The notes below the pieces were generated by a model, which saw only the letters and a list, made by a program, of their open reading frames with translations, had not been told where the DNA came from and searched no databases. The position numbers and the translations under genes are program-made. From CAZOOA01 sp964581355 (lineage in GTDB: Bacteria > Bacillota > Dethiobacteria > DTU022 > UBA8154): a stretch of DNA of 12,251 bases. Below are positions 6,102 to 12,251 of this stretch, in pieces; within the stretch, counting starts at the first letter, position 1; each line of letters opens with the position of its first letter. The stretch covers positions 1 to 12,251 of the forward strand of contig CAZOOA010000081.1 in assembly GCA_964581355.1 (NCBI GenBank), in the 5' to 3' direction.

Positions 6102-7046
6102 TTATTCAAACAGCTCGCTGACAGACCAGTCATCGTGGATCCGCATAATGGCATCCCCAATCAGCGGGGCCACACTCAATACGGTAATTTTATCATGCTG
6201 CTGCTTGCTGTTCAGCGGGATGGTGTTAGTGACCACCATCTCATCTATGGATGAATTGGCAATGCGTTCCCGCGCGGGCCCCGATAAAACTGCATGGGTA
6301 CAGCAGGCATAGACAGCCGCCGCGCCCCGGGAAACCAGTTCTTCAGCCCCCTGTTGAATGGTCCCTGCTGTATCAATCAGGTCGTCAATGATAATCGCTT
6401 CTTTGCCCTGGATATCGCCAATGACATTCATTACTTCGGATACGTTGGGCTTGGGACGACGTTTATCTATAATGGCCAGGGGCATCTTTAAGCGCTCCGA
6501 CATTTCCCGGGCCCGGGTGACTCCGCCCAAGTCGGGGGTAACGACGACCCCGTCTTTAATATTTTTTTGTAAAAAATACCGGGCCAGGATGGGCATACCC
6601 AACAGATGATCCACAGGGATATCAAAAAAGCCCTGGATTTGGCCGGCATGGAGATCCATGGTAATGACACGGTCTGCGCCTGCCCTGGTTAACAAATCAG
6701 CAACCAGTTTGGCGGTAATCGGGTCACGAGCGCGCATTTTCCGGTCCTGCCGGGCGTAGGCATAGTATGGAATAACGGCGTTAATGCGCCTGGCAGAGGC
6801 CCGTTTGACCGCATCCAGGAAAATAAGTAGTTCCATCAAGTTTTCATTAGCAGGATAGCTGAGAGGCTGGATAATAAAAATATCGGCCCCCCGGATGCTT
6901 TCCCCAATATAAACAGATATCTCGCCATCACTGAACCGTTCGATTTCCGCGTTTCCCAGGGGAATTTCCGCATGCTCGGCAACTTTCTGCGCCAGGTCGT
7001 AGTTTGCTGTCCCGGAAAAGATTTTGATTTTCCGCTGTCCTCCCAA
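6102..7046 (-). CDS. prs: Ribose-phosphate pyrophosphokinase (PRPP synthetase)
   Basis: Predicted 314-residue class I enzyme making PRPP from ribose-5-phosphate and ATP for nucleotide, NAD, His and Trp synthesis. Seen: KIKIFSGTAN (6-15), FSDGEISVYIGESIRG (38-53), the flexible loop YYAYARQDRKMRARDPITAK (94-113), TMDLHAGQIQGFFDIPVDHL (129-148) and the PRPP-binding DDLIDTAGT (221-229). Start: GGGGAGGT (7062-7055) lies 8 nt before TTG at 7046, which gives the standard length. The ATG at 7070 has no ribosome site. It is 99 nt behind glmU, as gcaD-prs in Bacillus. Its product is the co-substrate of PncB, encoded upstream on the same strand. The 99-nt glmU-prs gap is AT-rich and holds an imperfect AGTGTTT repeat but no clear promoter. 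Confidence 0.97.
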   Translation of the reverse strand: MGGQRKIKIFSGTANYDLAQKVAEHAEIPLGNAEIERFSDGEISVYIGESIRGADIFIIQPLSYPANENLMELLIFLDAVKRASARRINAVIPYYAYARQDRKMRARDPITAKLVADLLTRAGADRVITMDLHAGQIQGFFDIPVDHLLGMPILARYFLQKNIKDGVVVTPDLGGVTRAREMSERLKMPLAIIDKRRPKPNVSEVMNVIGDIQGKEAIIIDDLIDTAGTIQQGAEELVSRGAAAVYACCTHAVLSGPARERIANSSIDEMVVTNTIPLNSKQQHDKITVLSVAPLIGDAIMRIHDDWSVSELFE

Positions 7047-7145
7047 TATCTTTGACCTCCCCGAACCCATTTTATTCCGGCAAAAATCTGCTGGAAATCT
7101 ACATTTATCTACATAAACACTTCTGTACAAAACACTTTTTTCCTT

Positions 7146-8522
7146 CTATGATTTCTCTTTTTTACCCAGAAACCTCCGACCCACACCTTCCTTTTGCTCC
7201 TGCTCCGGGCGGGACAGGGCCAGTGCGCCAGGGGGTACATCCCGGGTAATGGTTGAACCTGCAGCAATAAAAGCATCCCGGCCAATATTGACCGGAGCTA
7301 CCAGGTTTGCGTTACAGCCGATAAAAGCTCCCTGGCCAATATGGGTGCGGTGTTTTTTCTTGCCATCATAATTGACTACAATGCTTCCGGCCCCCATATT
7401 GACATCGGACTCCAGGGTGGCATCGCCAACATAGCTCAGGTGAGGAACTTTACTGCCCCGGCCAACCGTGCTGTTCTTGATTTCCACAAAATCACCGATT
7501 TTAGCTCCTGTTTCGATCACCGTCCCCGGACGCAGATAGGAATAAGGGCCTACCAGGGCCTGATCCCCGATCGTGCTTTCCAAAACCACAGATTGCCGGC
7601 AGACAACCTCGTTGCCCAGCTCGCTGTCGATTAAATGGACTCCCGGGCCAACTATACAGTTGCTGCCCACCCGGGTTTGGCCTTCCAGGATAGTTTGGGG
7701 GTAAATCACCGTATCCGGGCCCGCTTCTACTTCCACATCAATATACGTGGTGACCGGGTCCATCATAGTGACCCCTGCCCGCATGAGTTGTTCATTGATC
7801 CGCTGCCGCAACAGTGCAGCGGCCTGGGCCAGCTGAACCCGGTCGTTAACCCCCATGGCTTGCTGGGAATCATCCAGCAAAAATGCCTCGACCGCACGTC
7901 CCTCTTCCAGCAGCATGGGCAATATATCTGTCAGGTAGTACTCTCCTTTGACCTGGTTTTTAGGAAGCGAAGGGAGTAAGGCGTGGAGCGCTGCCAGGTC
8001 AAAACAGTAACTGCCCGTATTGATTTCCTTGATGGCTTTTTGCTGCTCTGAAGCGTGGCTTTCTTCTACGATCCCCTCCACTTTTCCTGCCTCACAGCGC
8101 ACAATGCGGCCGTAACCCGCAGGATCTTCCAGGCGGGCTGTTACCACCGTTGCCGCCGCATTGCTGGACCGGTGAAAAGATACAATCTTTTCCATGGTTT
8201 CTGCTTCAAACAGGGGTGTATCCCCGCAGAGGACAAGAAGCTCTCCAGTTTCTGGCAGGTGAGGCAGCGCCTGCTGCAGCGCATGACCTGTACCCAACCT
8301 CTGCTCCTGGGTTACATAAGTTAAACCTGCCCCAAAGTAGTCCTTTATCTGGTCACTGCCGCGACCCACAACCAAAACTGGGTCCGATGCCACGGCTTCG
8401 GCAGCTTGCAAGACATGCCAGAGAATGGGGCGTCCGCACAGGGAGTGCATAACTTTGGGCAGGGATGATTTCATGCGAGTTCCTTCTCCTGCTGCCAGTA
8501 TAACCGTCCTGGGTTGCTGCAT
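7146..8522 (-). CDS. glmU: Bifunctional GlcNAc-1-P uridyltransferase / glucosamine-1-P acetyltransferase
   Basis: Predicted 458-residue enzyme that acetylates glucosamine-1-phosphate and couples it to UTP to give UDP-GlcNAc for peptidoglycan. The N-terminal uridyltransferase has LAAGEGTRM (9-17), LPKVMHSL, QEQRLGTGHA (72-81), GDTPLF (100-105) and EINTGSYCF. From about residue 255 the left-handed beta-helix of hexapeptide repeats begins, with the acetyltransferase signatures PHLSYVGDA, NMGAGSIVVNYDGKKKHRT and the FIGCNANLVAPV turn. Length is normal. The ATG at 8522 follows GAAGGAGG by 7 nt. In Bacillus spoVG precedes this gene; here a nucleotidyltransferase gene does, 61 nt away. Confidence 0.98.
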   Translation of the reverse strand: MQQPRTVILAAGEGTRMKSSLPKVMHSLCGRPILWHVLQAAEAVASDPVLVVGRGSDQIKDYFGAGLTYVTQEQRLGTGHALQQALPHLPETGELLVLCGDTPLFEAETMEKIVSFHRSSNAAATVVTARLEDPAGYGRIVRCEAGKVEGIVEESHASEQQKAIKEINTGSYCFDLAALHALLPSLPKNQVKGEYYLTDILPMLLEEGRAVEAFLLDDSQQAMGVNDRVQLAQAAALLRQRINEQLMRAGVTMMDPVTTYIDVEVEAGPDTVIYPQTILEGQTRVGSNCIVGPGVHLIDSELGNEVVCRQSVVLESTIGDQALVGPYSYLRPGTVIETGAKIGDFVEIKNSTVGRGSKVPHLSYVGDATLESDVNMGAGSIVVNYDGKKKHRTHIGQGAFIGCNANLVAPVNIGRDAFIAAGSTITRDVPPGALALSRPEQEQKEGVGRRFLGKKEKS

Positions 8523-8583
8523 GTTTCTTCCTCCTTCACAAATCCGATACAAATGATTGCTTTGCTTTTTAATCCTTTAACAC

Positions 8584-9339
8584 TTAGCGGTTCAACCCAA
8601 TGAATTGTTTTGCCTGCTCTAAATCACTGGGTTTATCCACATCAAAACTGATGGCCGGGTAATCACTGATGACAGCACGGGATTTTAGATCAACCAGGGA
8701 AGAGAAACGCTCCTCCAGGTAAGGAATTGTCGCTTTTTTGCGTAAAAATTTATACACGGTTTCCGGACCCAGCAGGTAAATCAGCTTGATGGGGTTCTTA
8801 CGGTCTTTCATGAATTTCTCCATTTTCGGCACCGTGGGCTCAATTTTGGCCGGGTTAACCAGGAAGATGTTCCCGCCTGTATAGGTCCCTTCGGCAAGAG
8901 TGACGTACGTCCTTTTGACTCCCGGGAACAAAGCCTCGCTGCTTTCCCGGACAACAATGGGATAGTAAAAGTCATGGTCGTATGGCGCGCATTTTTCCAG
9001 AAAATCCCGCACAGCTTCAGCACTGACCAGGGGAATATCCGCCGAACTGACCAGGACATGGGAATGGCTGCCCAGCTGCCTGCTGGCTTTGAGCAGGTTC
9101 TGTAAGATAGTGCCTTCTTCAGGAATTAATTGAACATCGAATGCTTCCTTTAAAAAAGCAAGTTCTTTCACCGGTCCGGCCACAATAATGCGATTTACCT
9201 GCCCAACTTGGCGAAAGGCATTGATGACATGGCTGATCATGGTTTGATCGCCGAGAGGAATCAAAGCCTTGTTGGCAACTTGTTCCTGCTGGACCAGCTC
9301 CCCGTTGCCGCCTCCAGCCAGTATGATACAATCGTTCAT
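8584..9339 (-). CDS. MobA-like nucleotidyltransferase, substrate unknown
   Basis: Predicted 251-residue cytoplasmic protein with a GT-A/NTP-transferase fold. Visible are CIILAGGGNGEL (4-15), the conserved Lys24 and PLG (NKALIPLG), SSADIPLVS with the metal-binding Asp101, TGGNIFLVNP (154-163) and the closing FDVDKPSDLE (232-241). The nucleotide loop reads GGGNGEL and not the usual GxGTRM, so the standard Arg is missing; Gln/Glu residues follow. It is not a recognisable IspD, GlmU or MobA. Its ATG overlaps the ispE stop as TGATG, implying translational coupling. The place between ispE and glmU suggests an isoprenoid, envelope or nucleotide-sugar role, but this is inference only. Confidence 0.85.
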   Translation of the reverse strand: MNDCIILAGGGNGELVQQEQVANKALIPLGDQTMISHVINAFRQVGQVNRIIVAGPVKELAFLKEAFDVQLIPEEGTILQNLLKASRQLGSHSHVLVSSADIPLVSAEAVRDFLEKCAPYDHDFYYPIVVRESSEALFPGVKRTYVTLAEGTYTGGNIFLVNPAKIEPTVPKMEKFMKDRKNPIKLIYLLGPETVYKFLRKKATIPYLEERFSSLVDLKSRAVISDYPAISFDVDKPSDLEQAKQFIGLNR

Positions 9340-10265
9340 CAGGTATCACTTCTTTTCTCTAATTCTTTTCCCGGGATTGTTTCTGTTACCATCGCCCGGT
9401 AACCCTGGTTGCGCAGCACCTGGCCCAACTGCCGCAAAATCTTCCAGTCTTCAGCTAAGGCAAAAACTGTCGGCCCACTCCCGGAAATTAGTGTGGGCAG
9501 GCCAGCTTCTCTCAGCTTTGCTTTTAAATGATTCACTTCTGGCTGGAGAAATAAAACGGACTCCTCCAGGTGGTTTACCAGAAACTGCTGCAGTTGTCCG
9601 ATTTGTCCCGGAGATTGACCGGCCCTGGACAAGGCAGCGAGAAGTCTTTCTGTTGCTGTCCCTGTGAAAGGGTTTGCTGGTATTCTTTCCAGGTTTACGT
9701 TGCTGTAAACCTCGGCAGCAGAAAGTTTGGCCCCCGAAGGAGCTGCCAGTAAAACCCCGCAAGGTGGAAAAAGGGATACCTCCTGCAGTTTTTCTCCACG
9801 GCCCAGGGCCAAGGCGGTGCCGCCGGAGATGAAAAAAGGCACATCAGAACCAATCCGGGCAGCCAGGTCGATAAGCTGTTCATGGTTTAAGTTTAGCTGC
9901 CACATTTTATTTAACCCCAAAAGCACAGTAGCCGCATTGCTGCTGCCACCACCCAGCCCTGCAGCTACAGGGATTTTCTTCACCAGCTTGATGGAAACAC
10001 CTCTGCCTGGACCGTACTCCTGCTGCATCAGCCTTGCTGCCATAAACGCCAGGTTATTTTCATCCCGGGGCAACTCCAGGTCTGAGCAATCCAGTTCGAT
10101 GTGACTGGAACCAGGCAGGTCCGCAAGAGTAATTTCATCTCCCAGCTTGAGTTCCTGCATGACAGAACAGAGTTCGTGGTATCCGTCAGGTCGACGAAAA
10201 AGAATTTCCAGGGTCAGGTTTATCTTCGCCCGGGACAAAAGAACCAATTTGTTTCCATGTTTCAA
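9339..10265 (-). CDS. ispE: 4-diphosphocytidyl-2-C-methyl-D-erythritol kinase
   Basis: Predicted 308-residue GHMP kinase of the MEP isoprenoid pathway, phosphorylating CDP-methylerythritol. Seen: AKINLTLEI with Lys14, RPDGYHEL (25-32), the ATP loop PVAAGLGGGSSNAA (99-112), SDVPFFISGGTALALGRGE with the catalytic Asp141, and SGSGPTVFAL near the C-terminus. The start is judged to be TTG at 10265, 9 nt after AAGGAG (10280-10275). An ATG at 10283 would add six residues, contains that ribosome site within its own codons, and has no site of its own. It is coupled by a 1-nt overlap to the nucleotidyltransferase gene. The 125-nt gap after pncB holds only short stems and no clear promoter or terminator. 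Confidence 0.96.
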   Translation of the reverse strand: MKHGNKLVLLSRAKINLTLEILFRRPDGYHELCSVMQELKLGDEITLADLPGSSHIELDCSDLELPRDENNLAFMAARLMQQEYGPGRGVSIKLVKKIPVAAGLGGGSSNAATVLLGLNKMWQLNLNHEQLIDLAARIGSDVPFFISGGTALALGRGEKLQEVSLFPPCGVLLAAPSGAKLSAAEVYSNVNLERIPANPFTGTATERLLAALSRAGQSPGQIGQLQQFLVNHLEESVLFLQPEVNHLKAKLREAGLPTLISGSGPTVFALAEDWKILRQLGQVLRNQGYRAMVTETIPGKELEKRSDT

Positions 10266-10390
10266 TGAGTGCAGCTCCTTCATTCAAGTCTGGGTCAAGA
10301 AAACCCCTTGCTGGGCATGAGGGAACCGTAGCGCCTTCCACAGAGTTACCCAGTCGCCCGGACGACAGCGCCAAGACACGGTTTTCCACA

Positions 10391-11425
10391 CTATAGGTAC
10401 CGGACCAGCCGGGGGCTATCCAGAAATCCCGGGATACGCCCTCTTTTAGCGATGGGATTTCCAGCTACAACTTTTAGATCCATGGTCATATCAATGGCCC
10501 TGGAGCCAGAGATAAAGCTTCCCACACCAAAAGCATCGGCCCCTGCTTCTGAAAGAAGTGGAATCCTTTCCACGGTAATCCCCCCGGAAACGAAGATATG
10601 TACAGTGGGAAAACCAGCCTGGTCCAGCCGGGCCCTTACTTCCCGTACCAGCCCGGGAGTCACTCCCCCCCGCTCACCGGGGGTATCGAGCCGAATACCA
10701 CGCAACCGATCCTTTAAAGCCCGGGCCACCCGCAGGCTTTCTTCCACTTCGTCTTTAAACGTATCCACCAGGATGATGCGGGGCGAGTCGGGAGGCATAA
10801 CCCGGTCATAAAGCAAAGCGGTTTCCACTGTATCACCGATGACCAAAACGGCTGCATGGGGCACTGTCCCAATGGGTTCTTTTCCCATTAACTTGGCTCC
10901 CAGGATACAGCTGCAGTTTTCTGCCCCACCGACAATAGCAGCCCGCTCCATAACCGGAGCTACTGACGGGTGGACATGCCTGGCCCCGAAGGAGTAGACA
11001 GGCTTCTCCCCGGCAGATTCCTTGCAACTCCTCGCAGCAGTAGCCCATCCACTGGCGCTGGCCAGCATACCTAAAAGGGCCGTTTCATACATTCCAAATT
11101 CGCTGTAAGGCCCTTCAACACGCATCACCACTTCTTTTTTCTCCATGGGTTCTCCTTCTGGAACGGCCCAACAGGAGACATTTTTCTGCTTCAAAAGGTT
11201 AACCGCCTCCTCAATCCCGGCCAAAACGCCCGAGCGGCTGCAAAAAATTTCCGCTCCTACAACGGTATGTTCTTTGCTGGCATGGGCCAGAAGCTCCCTT
11301 GACCGGACAAAATAGAGGTCGGAAGTGGCACCTTGTACAATCTCTTCATGGGTGGCACTATGAAATATGCGTTTTTCTCCAGCGGTAAATCCCTCGACAT
11401 CTTTTACGCTTTTCAGTTCCTCCAT
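10391..11425 (-). CDS. pncB: Nicotinate phosphoribosyltransferase
   Basis: Predicted 344-residue enzyme joining nicotinate to PRPP to give nicotinate mononucleotide in NAD salvage. It resembles the shorter Thermoplasma-type family: TSDLYFVRSRE (34-44), YSFGARHVHP (144-153), IVGGAENCS, GTVPHA (186-191), LVDTFKDE, GIRLDTPGERGG and IFVSGGI, all at the places expected for the PRPP- and substrate-binding barrel. The ATG at 11425 has AAGGGTG about 8 nt upstream. It follows pncA by 43 nt, so the two form a two-step nicotinamide-to-NaMN pathway. Quinolinate phosphoribosyltransferase shares the fold but is shorter and lacks these signatures. Confidence 0.92.
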   Translation of the reverse strand: MEELKSVKDVEGFTAGEKRIFHSATHEEIVQGATSDLYFVRSRELLAHASKEHTVVGAEIFCSRSGVLAGIEEAVNLLKQKNVSCWAVPEGEPMEKKEVVMRVEGPYSEFGMYETALLGMLASASGWATAARSCKESAGEKPVYSFGARHVHPSVAPVMERAAIVGGAENCSCILGAKLMGKEPIGTVPHAAVLVIGDTVETALLYDRVMPPDSPRIILVDTFKDEVEESLRVARALKDRLRGIRLDTPGERGGVTPGLVREVRARLDQAGFPTVHIFVSGGITVERIPLLSEAGADAFGVGSFISGSRAIDMTMDLKVVAGNPIAKRGRIPGFLDSPRLVRYL

Positions 11426-11468
11426 GCTTTCGACACCCTTTTCTCAAAAACTTTTCCGGCTGGAATAC

Positions 11469-11984
11469 TTACAGCACTTTTACCCCTAATGTAGTTTCCA
11501 TTTCTTTTAAAGCAAATGCATGGGCCTCCGGGTCAAAGGAGTCAACACATTCTTTCCGGACTACAACATCGTAATTCAGCATCCGGGCATCAGCAGCGGT
11601 ATATAAGACACAAATCTGGGTGCACACACCGGCTAACTCTACCTCCTGGATTCCCAGTTCCCGGAGCGTTAAATCCAGGTCTGTACCAAAAAAAGCACTG
11701 AAACGACGCTTGGGTATAACATAGTCCTTTTCCTGGGGTGTAATCTCTGGAATAATTTCTCCGCCCCACTGCCCCTCCAGGCAGTGCGGGGGGAACATGT
11801 TAAATTCGGCATCATGGGGCAGGTGCCTGTCCACGATATAGATGATGGGTTCGCCCTGGGAACGACACTGCTCCACTCGTTGGGCCACCTTTTCCCTGAT
11901 ACTGCTGGAATCGCCGATACACAGTGCTCCTTCTTCTTCAATAAAATCCCGCAACATGTCAACAACCAAGAGTGCTCTACTCAA
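11469..11984 (-). CDS. pncA: Nicotinamidase-type cysteine hydrolase
   Basis: Predicted 171-residue isochorismatase-fold enzyme that deaminates nicotinamide to nicotinate. The triad is complete: Asp9 in VVDMLRDF, Lys92 in VIPKRRFSAF and Cys125 in GVCTQICV. A metal site typical of nicotinamidases is visible: Asp52 and His54 (VDRHLP) and His67 (FPPHCLEGQWG). The pncB gene 43 nt downstream supports the assignment over other isochorismatase-like hydrolases. Translation seems to start at TTG (11984), 5 nt after AGGGG (11994-11990); it is a modest site, but the N-terminus SRALLVVDM is exactly that of the family. A structured leader lies upstream. Confidence 0.93.
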   Translation of the reverse strand: MSRALLVVDMLRDFIEEEGALCIGDSSSIREKVAQRVEQCRSQGEPIIYIVDRHLPHDAEFNMFPPHCLEGQWGGEIIPEITPQEKDYVIPKRRFSAFFGTDLDLTLRELGIQEVELAGVCTQICVLYTAADARMLNYDVVVRKECVDSFDPEAHAFALKEMETTLGVKVL

Positions 11985-12000
11985 TGATACCCCTGGTTAC

Positions 12001-12029
12001 TAAAATCTGCACATTTCTAAACAATGTGC
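12001..12029 (-). terminator. Terminator-like hairpin before pncA
   Basis: GCACATT (12029-12023) pairs with AATGTGC (12015-12009), 7 bp with a 7-nt loop, followed by AGATTTTA. The U tract is short, so termination would be weak. It lies between the structured RNA and the pncA ribosome site, where an expression platform would be expected. Confidence 0.4.
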
Positions 12030-12042
12030 TAATAATCGCCAC

Positions 12043-12221
12043 CGAACCAAGATAAGGTGACATACCGCAGGGACTCTCACCCTGTTCCGCCAGTATGGGG
12101 TCATCTGCCTAAAGCAGAAGACAGACCGGCGGTTCCCTGTTAGGGACGGCGGTTTGCGATAAGCCTTTCCTTCTACTGGTGAACCTATCGCAAAAGATTT
12201 CAGCAACTCAGGTTCGCACCT
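12043..12221 (-). ncRNA. Unidentified structured leader RNA upstream of pncA
   Basis: On the minus strand about 180 nt fold into helices read by eye: an outer CGAACC (12216-12211) with GGTTCG (12048-12043); an 11-bp arm 12194-12184 with 12163-12153; a 5-bp hairpin TCCCT/AGGGA (12146-12134); an arm CCGCCGGT (12132-12125) with ACTGGCGG (12094-12087) extended by GTC/GAC and TCTGC/GCAGA; and CAGGG/CCCTG (12084-12068). No long reading frame with family character is present. The GGAACAGGGTGAGAGTCC stretch recalls cobalamin or FMN aptamer cores, and GGAGGTGCG recalls lysine aptamers, but the other required motifs are absent. Together with the hairpin and promoter it explains the gene-free stretch 11985-12251. 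Confidence 0.5.
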
Positions 12222-12226
12222 CCTTT

Positions 12227-12232
12227 ATTATA
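12227..12232 (-). promoter_or_regulatory. -10 box upstream of the structured leader
   Basis: A perfect TATAAT lies at 12232-12227 on the minus strand. Transcription would start near 12221, at the first bases of the structured element. With normal spacing the -35 would fall at about 12250-12255, mostly beyond the window, so the promoter cannot be confirmed here. Confidence 0.5.
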
Positions 12233-12251
12233 AGTTTGTGGCTATCTAGCC

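Noticed and set aside
7077..7094. Hairpin in the glmU-prs gap
   Set aside because: On the transcribed strand the stem has an A-C mismatch and no T run, so it supports neither a terminator nor a control element.
8584..9339. IspD (cytidylyltransferase partner of IspE)
   Set aside because: The IspD nucleotide-binding loop with its Arg and the PKQ motif are absent; only the broad NTP-transferase fold is supported.
10186..10389. 67-residue open frame starting at GTG 10389 just after the pncB stop
   Set aside because: It has no ribosome site, overlaps the ispE start in another frame and its residue pattern shows no domain character.
12000..12206. 68-residue open frame across the region upstream of pncA
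   Set aside because: It lies across the helices of the structured leader, has no ribosome site at its start and looks like a random translation.
12043..12221. Known lysine, cobalamin or FMN riboswitch upstream of pncA
   Set aside because: GGAGGTGCG and GGGTGAGAGTCCC are suggestive, but the lysine GCCGAAG element, the B12 box and the second half of the FMN aptamer are not found.

Overview
The window looks like a chromosomal stretch of a moderate-GC, spore-former-type Clostridia (Firmicutes, perhaps the Peptococcaceae/Desulfotomaculum-like group). This is inferred from strong AGGAGG-type ribosome sites, frequent TTG starts, sigma-A-like promoters, a T-box leader, a cobalamin riboswitch, and the ispE / glmU / prs / L25(CTC) / pth gene block, which resembles the Bacillus-Clostridia arrangement. 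No mobile element, CRISPR array, rRNA or tRNA gene is visible.

Left part (1-2273). A cobalamin riboswitch with its own terminator runs leftward out of the window toward an unseen gene. Divergent from it are a short CbiX/SirB-type sirohydrochlorin chelatase and hemA (glutamyl-tRNA reductase), so the locus is about tetrapyrroles: HemA makes the first committed intermediate and the chelatase acts near the branch to cobalamin/siroheme. The two divergent promoters carry a near-identical 16-nt element in mirror orientation.

Middle (2235-4616, minus strand). aroF (DAHP synthase with an N-terminal regulatory domain) and pheA (prephenate dehydratase with ACT domain) form a small phenylalanine operon. 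It has its own promoter and a T-box leader whose specifier reads as UUC (Phe). A second, very strong terminator-like hairpin lies between the T-box terminator and aroF. pheA converges on hemA and the two coding regions overlap by 39 bases.

Right part (4616-12251, minus strand). A run of co-directional genes: pncA (nicotinamidase), pncB (nicotinate phosphoribosyltransferase), ispE, an unassigned nucleotidyltransferase, glmU, prs, rplY/ctc and pth. Prs makes PRPP, which PncB consumes; GlmU makes UDP-GlcNAc for the wall; IspE supplies isoprenoids; L25 and Pth serve translation. Upstream of pncA is a compact, heavily base-paired region of about 180 nt behind a TATAAT box. I cannot match it to a known riboswitch; it is the best candidate here for something undescribed.

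Four of the eleven genes (pth, prs, ispE, pncA) appear to start at TTG, judged from ribosome-site spacing. rplY has an unusual hairpin between a strong ribosome site and its ATG.
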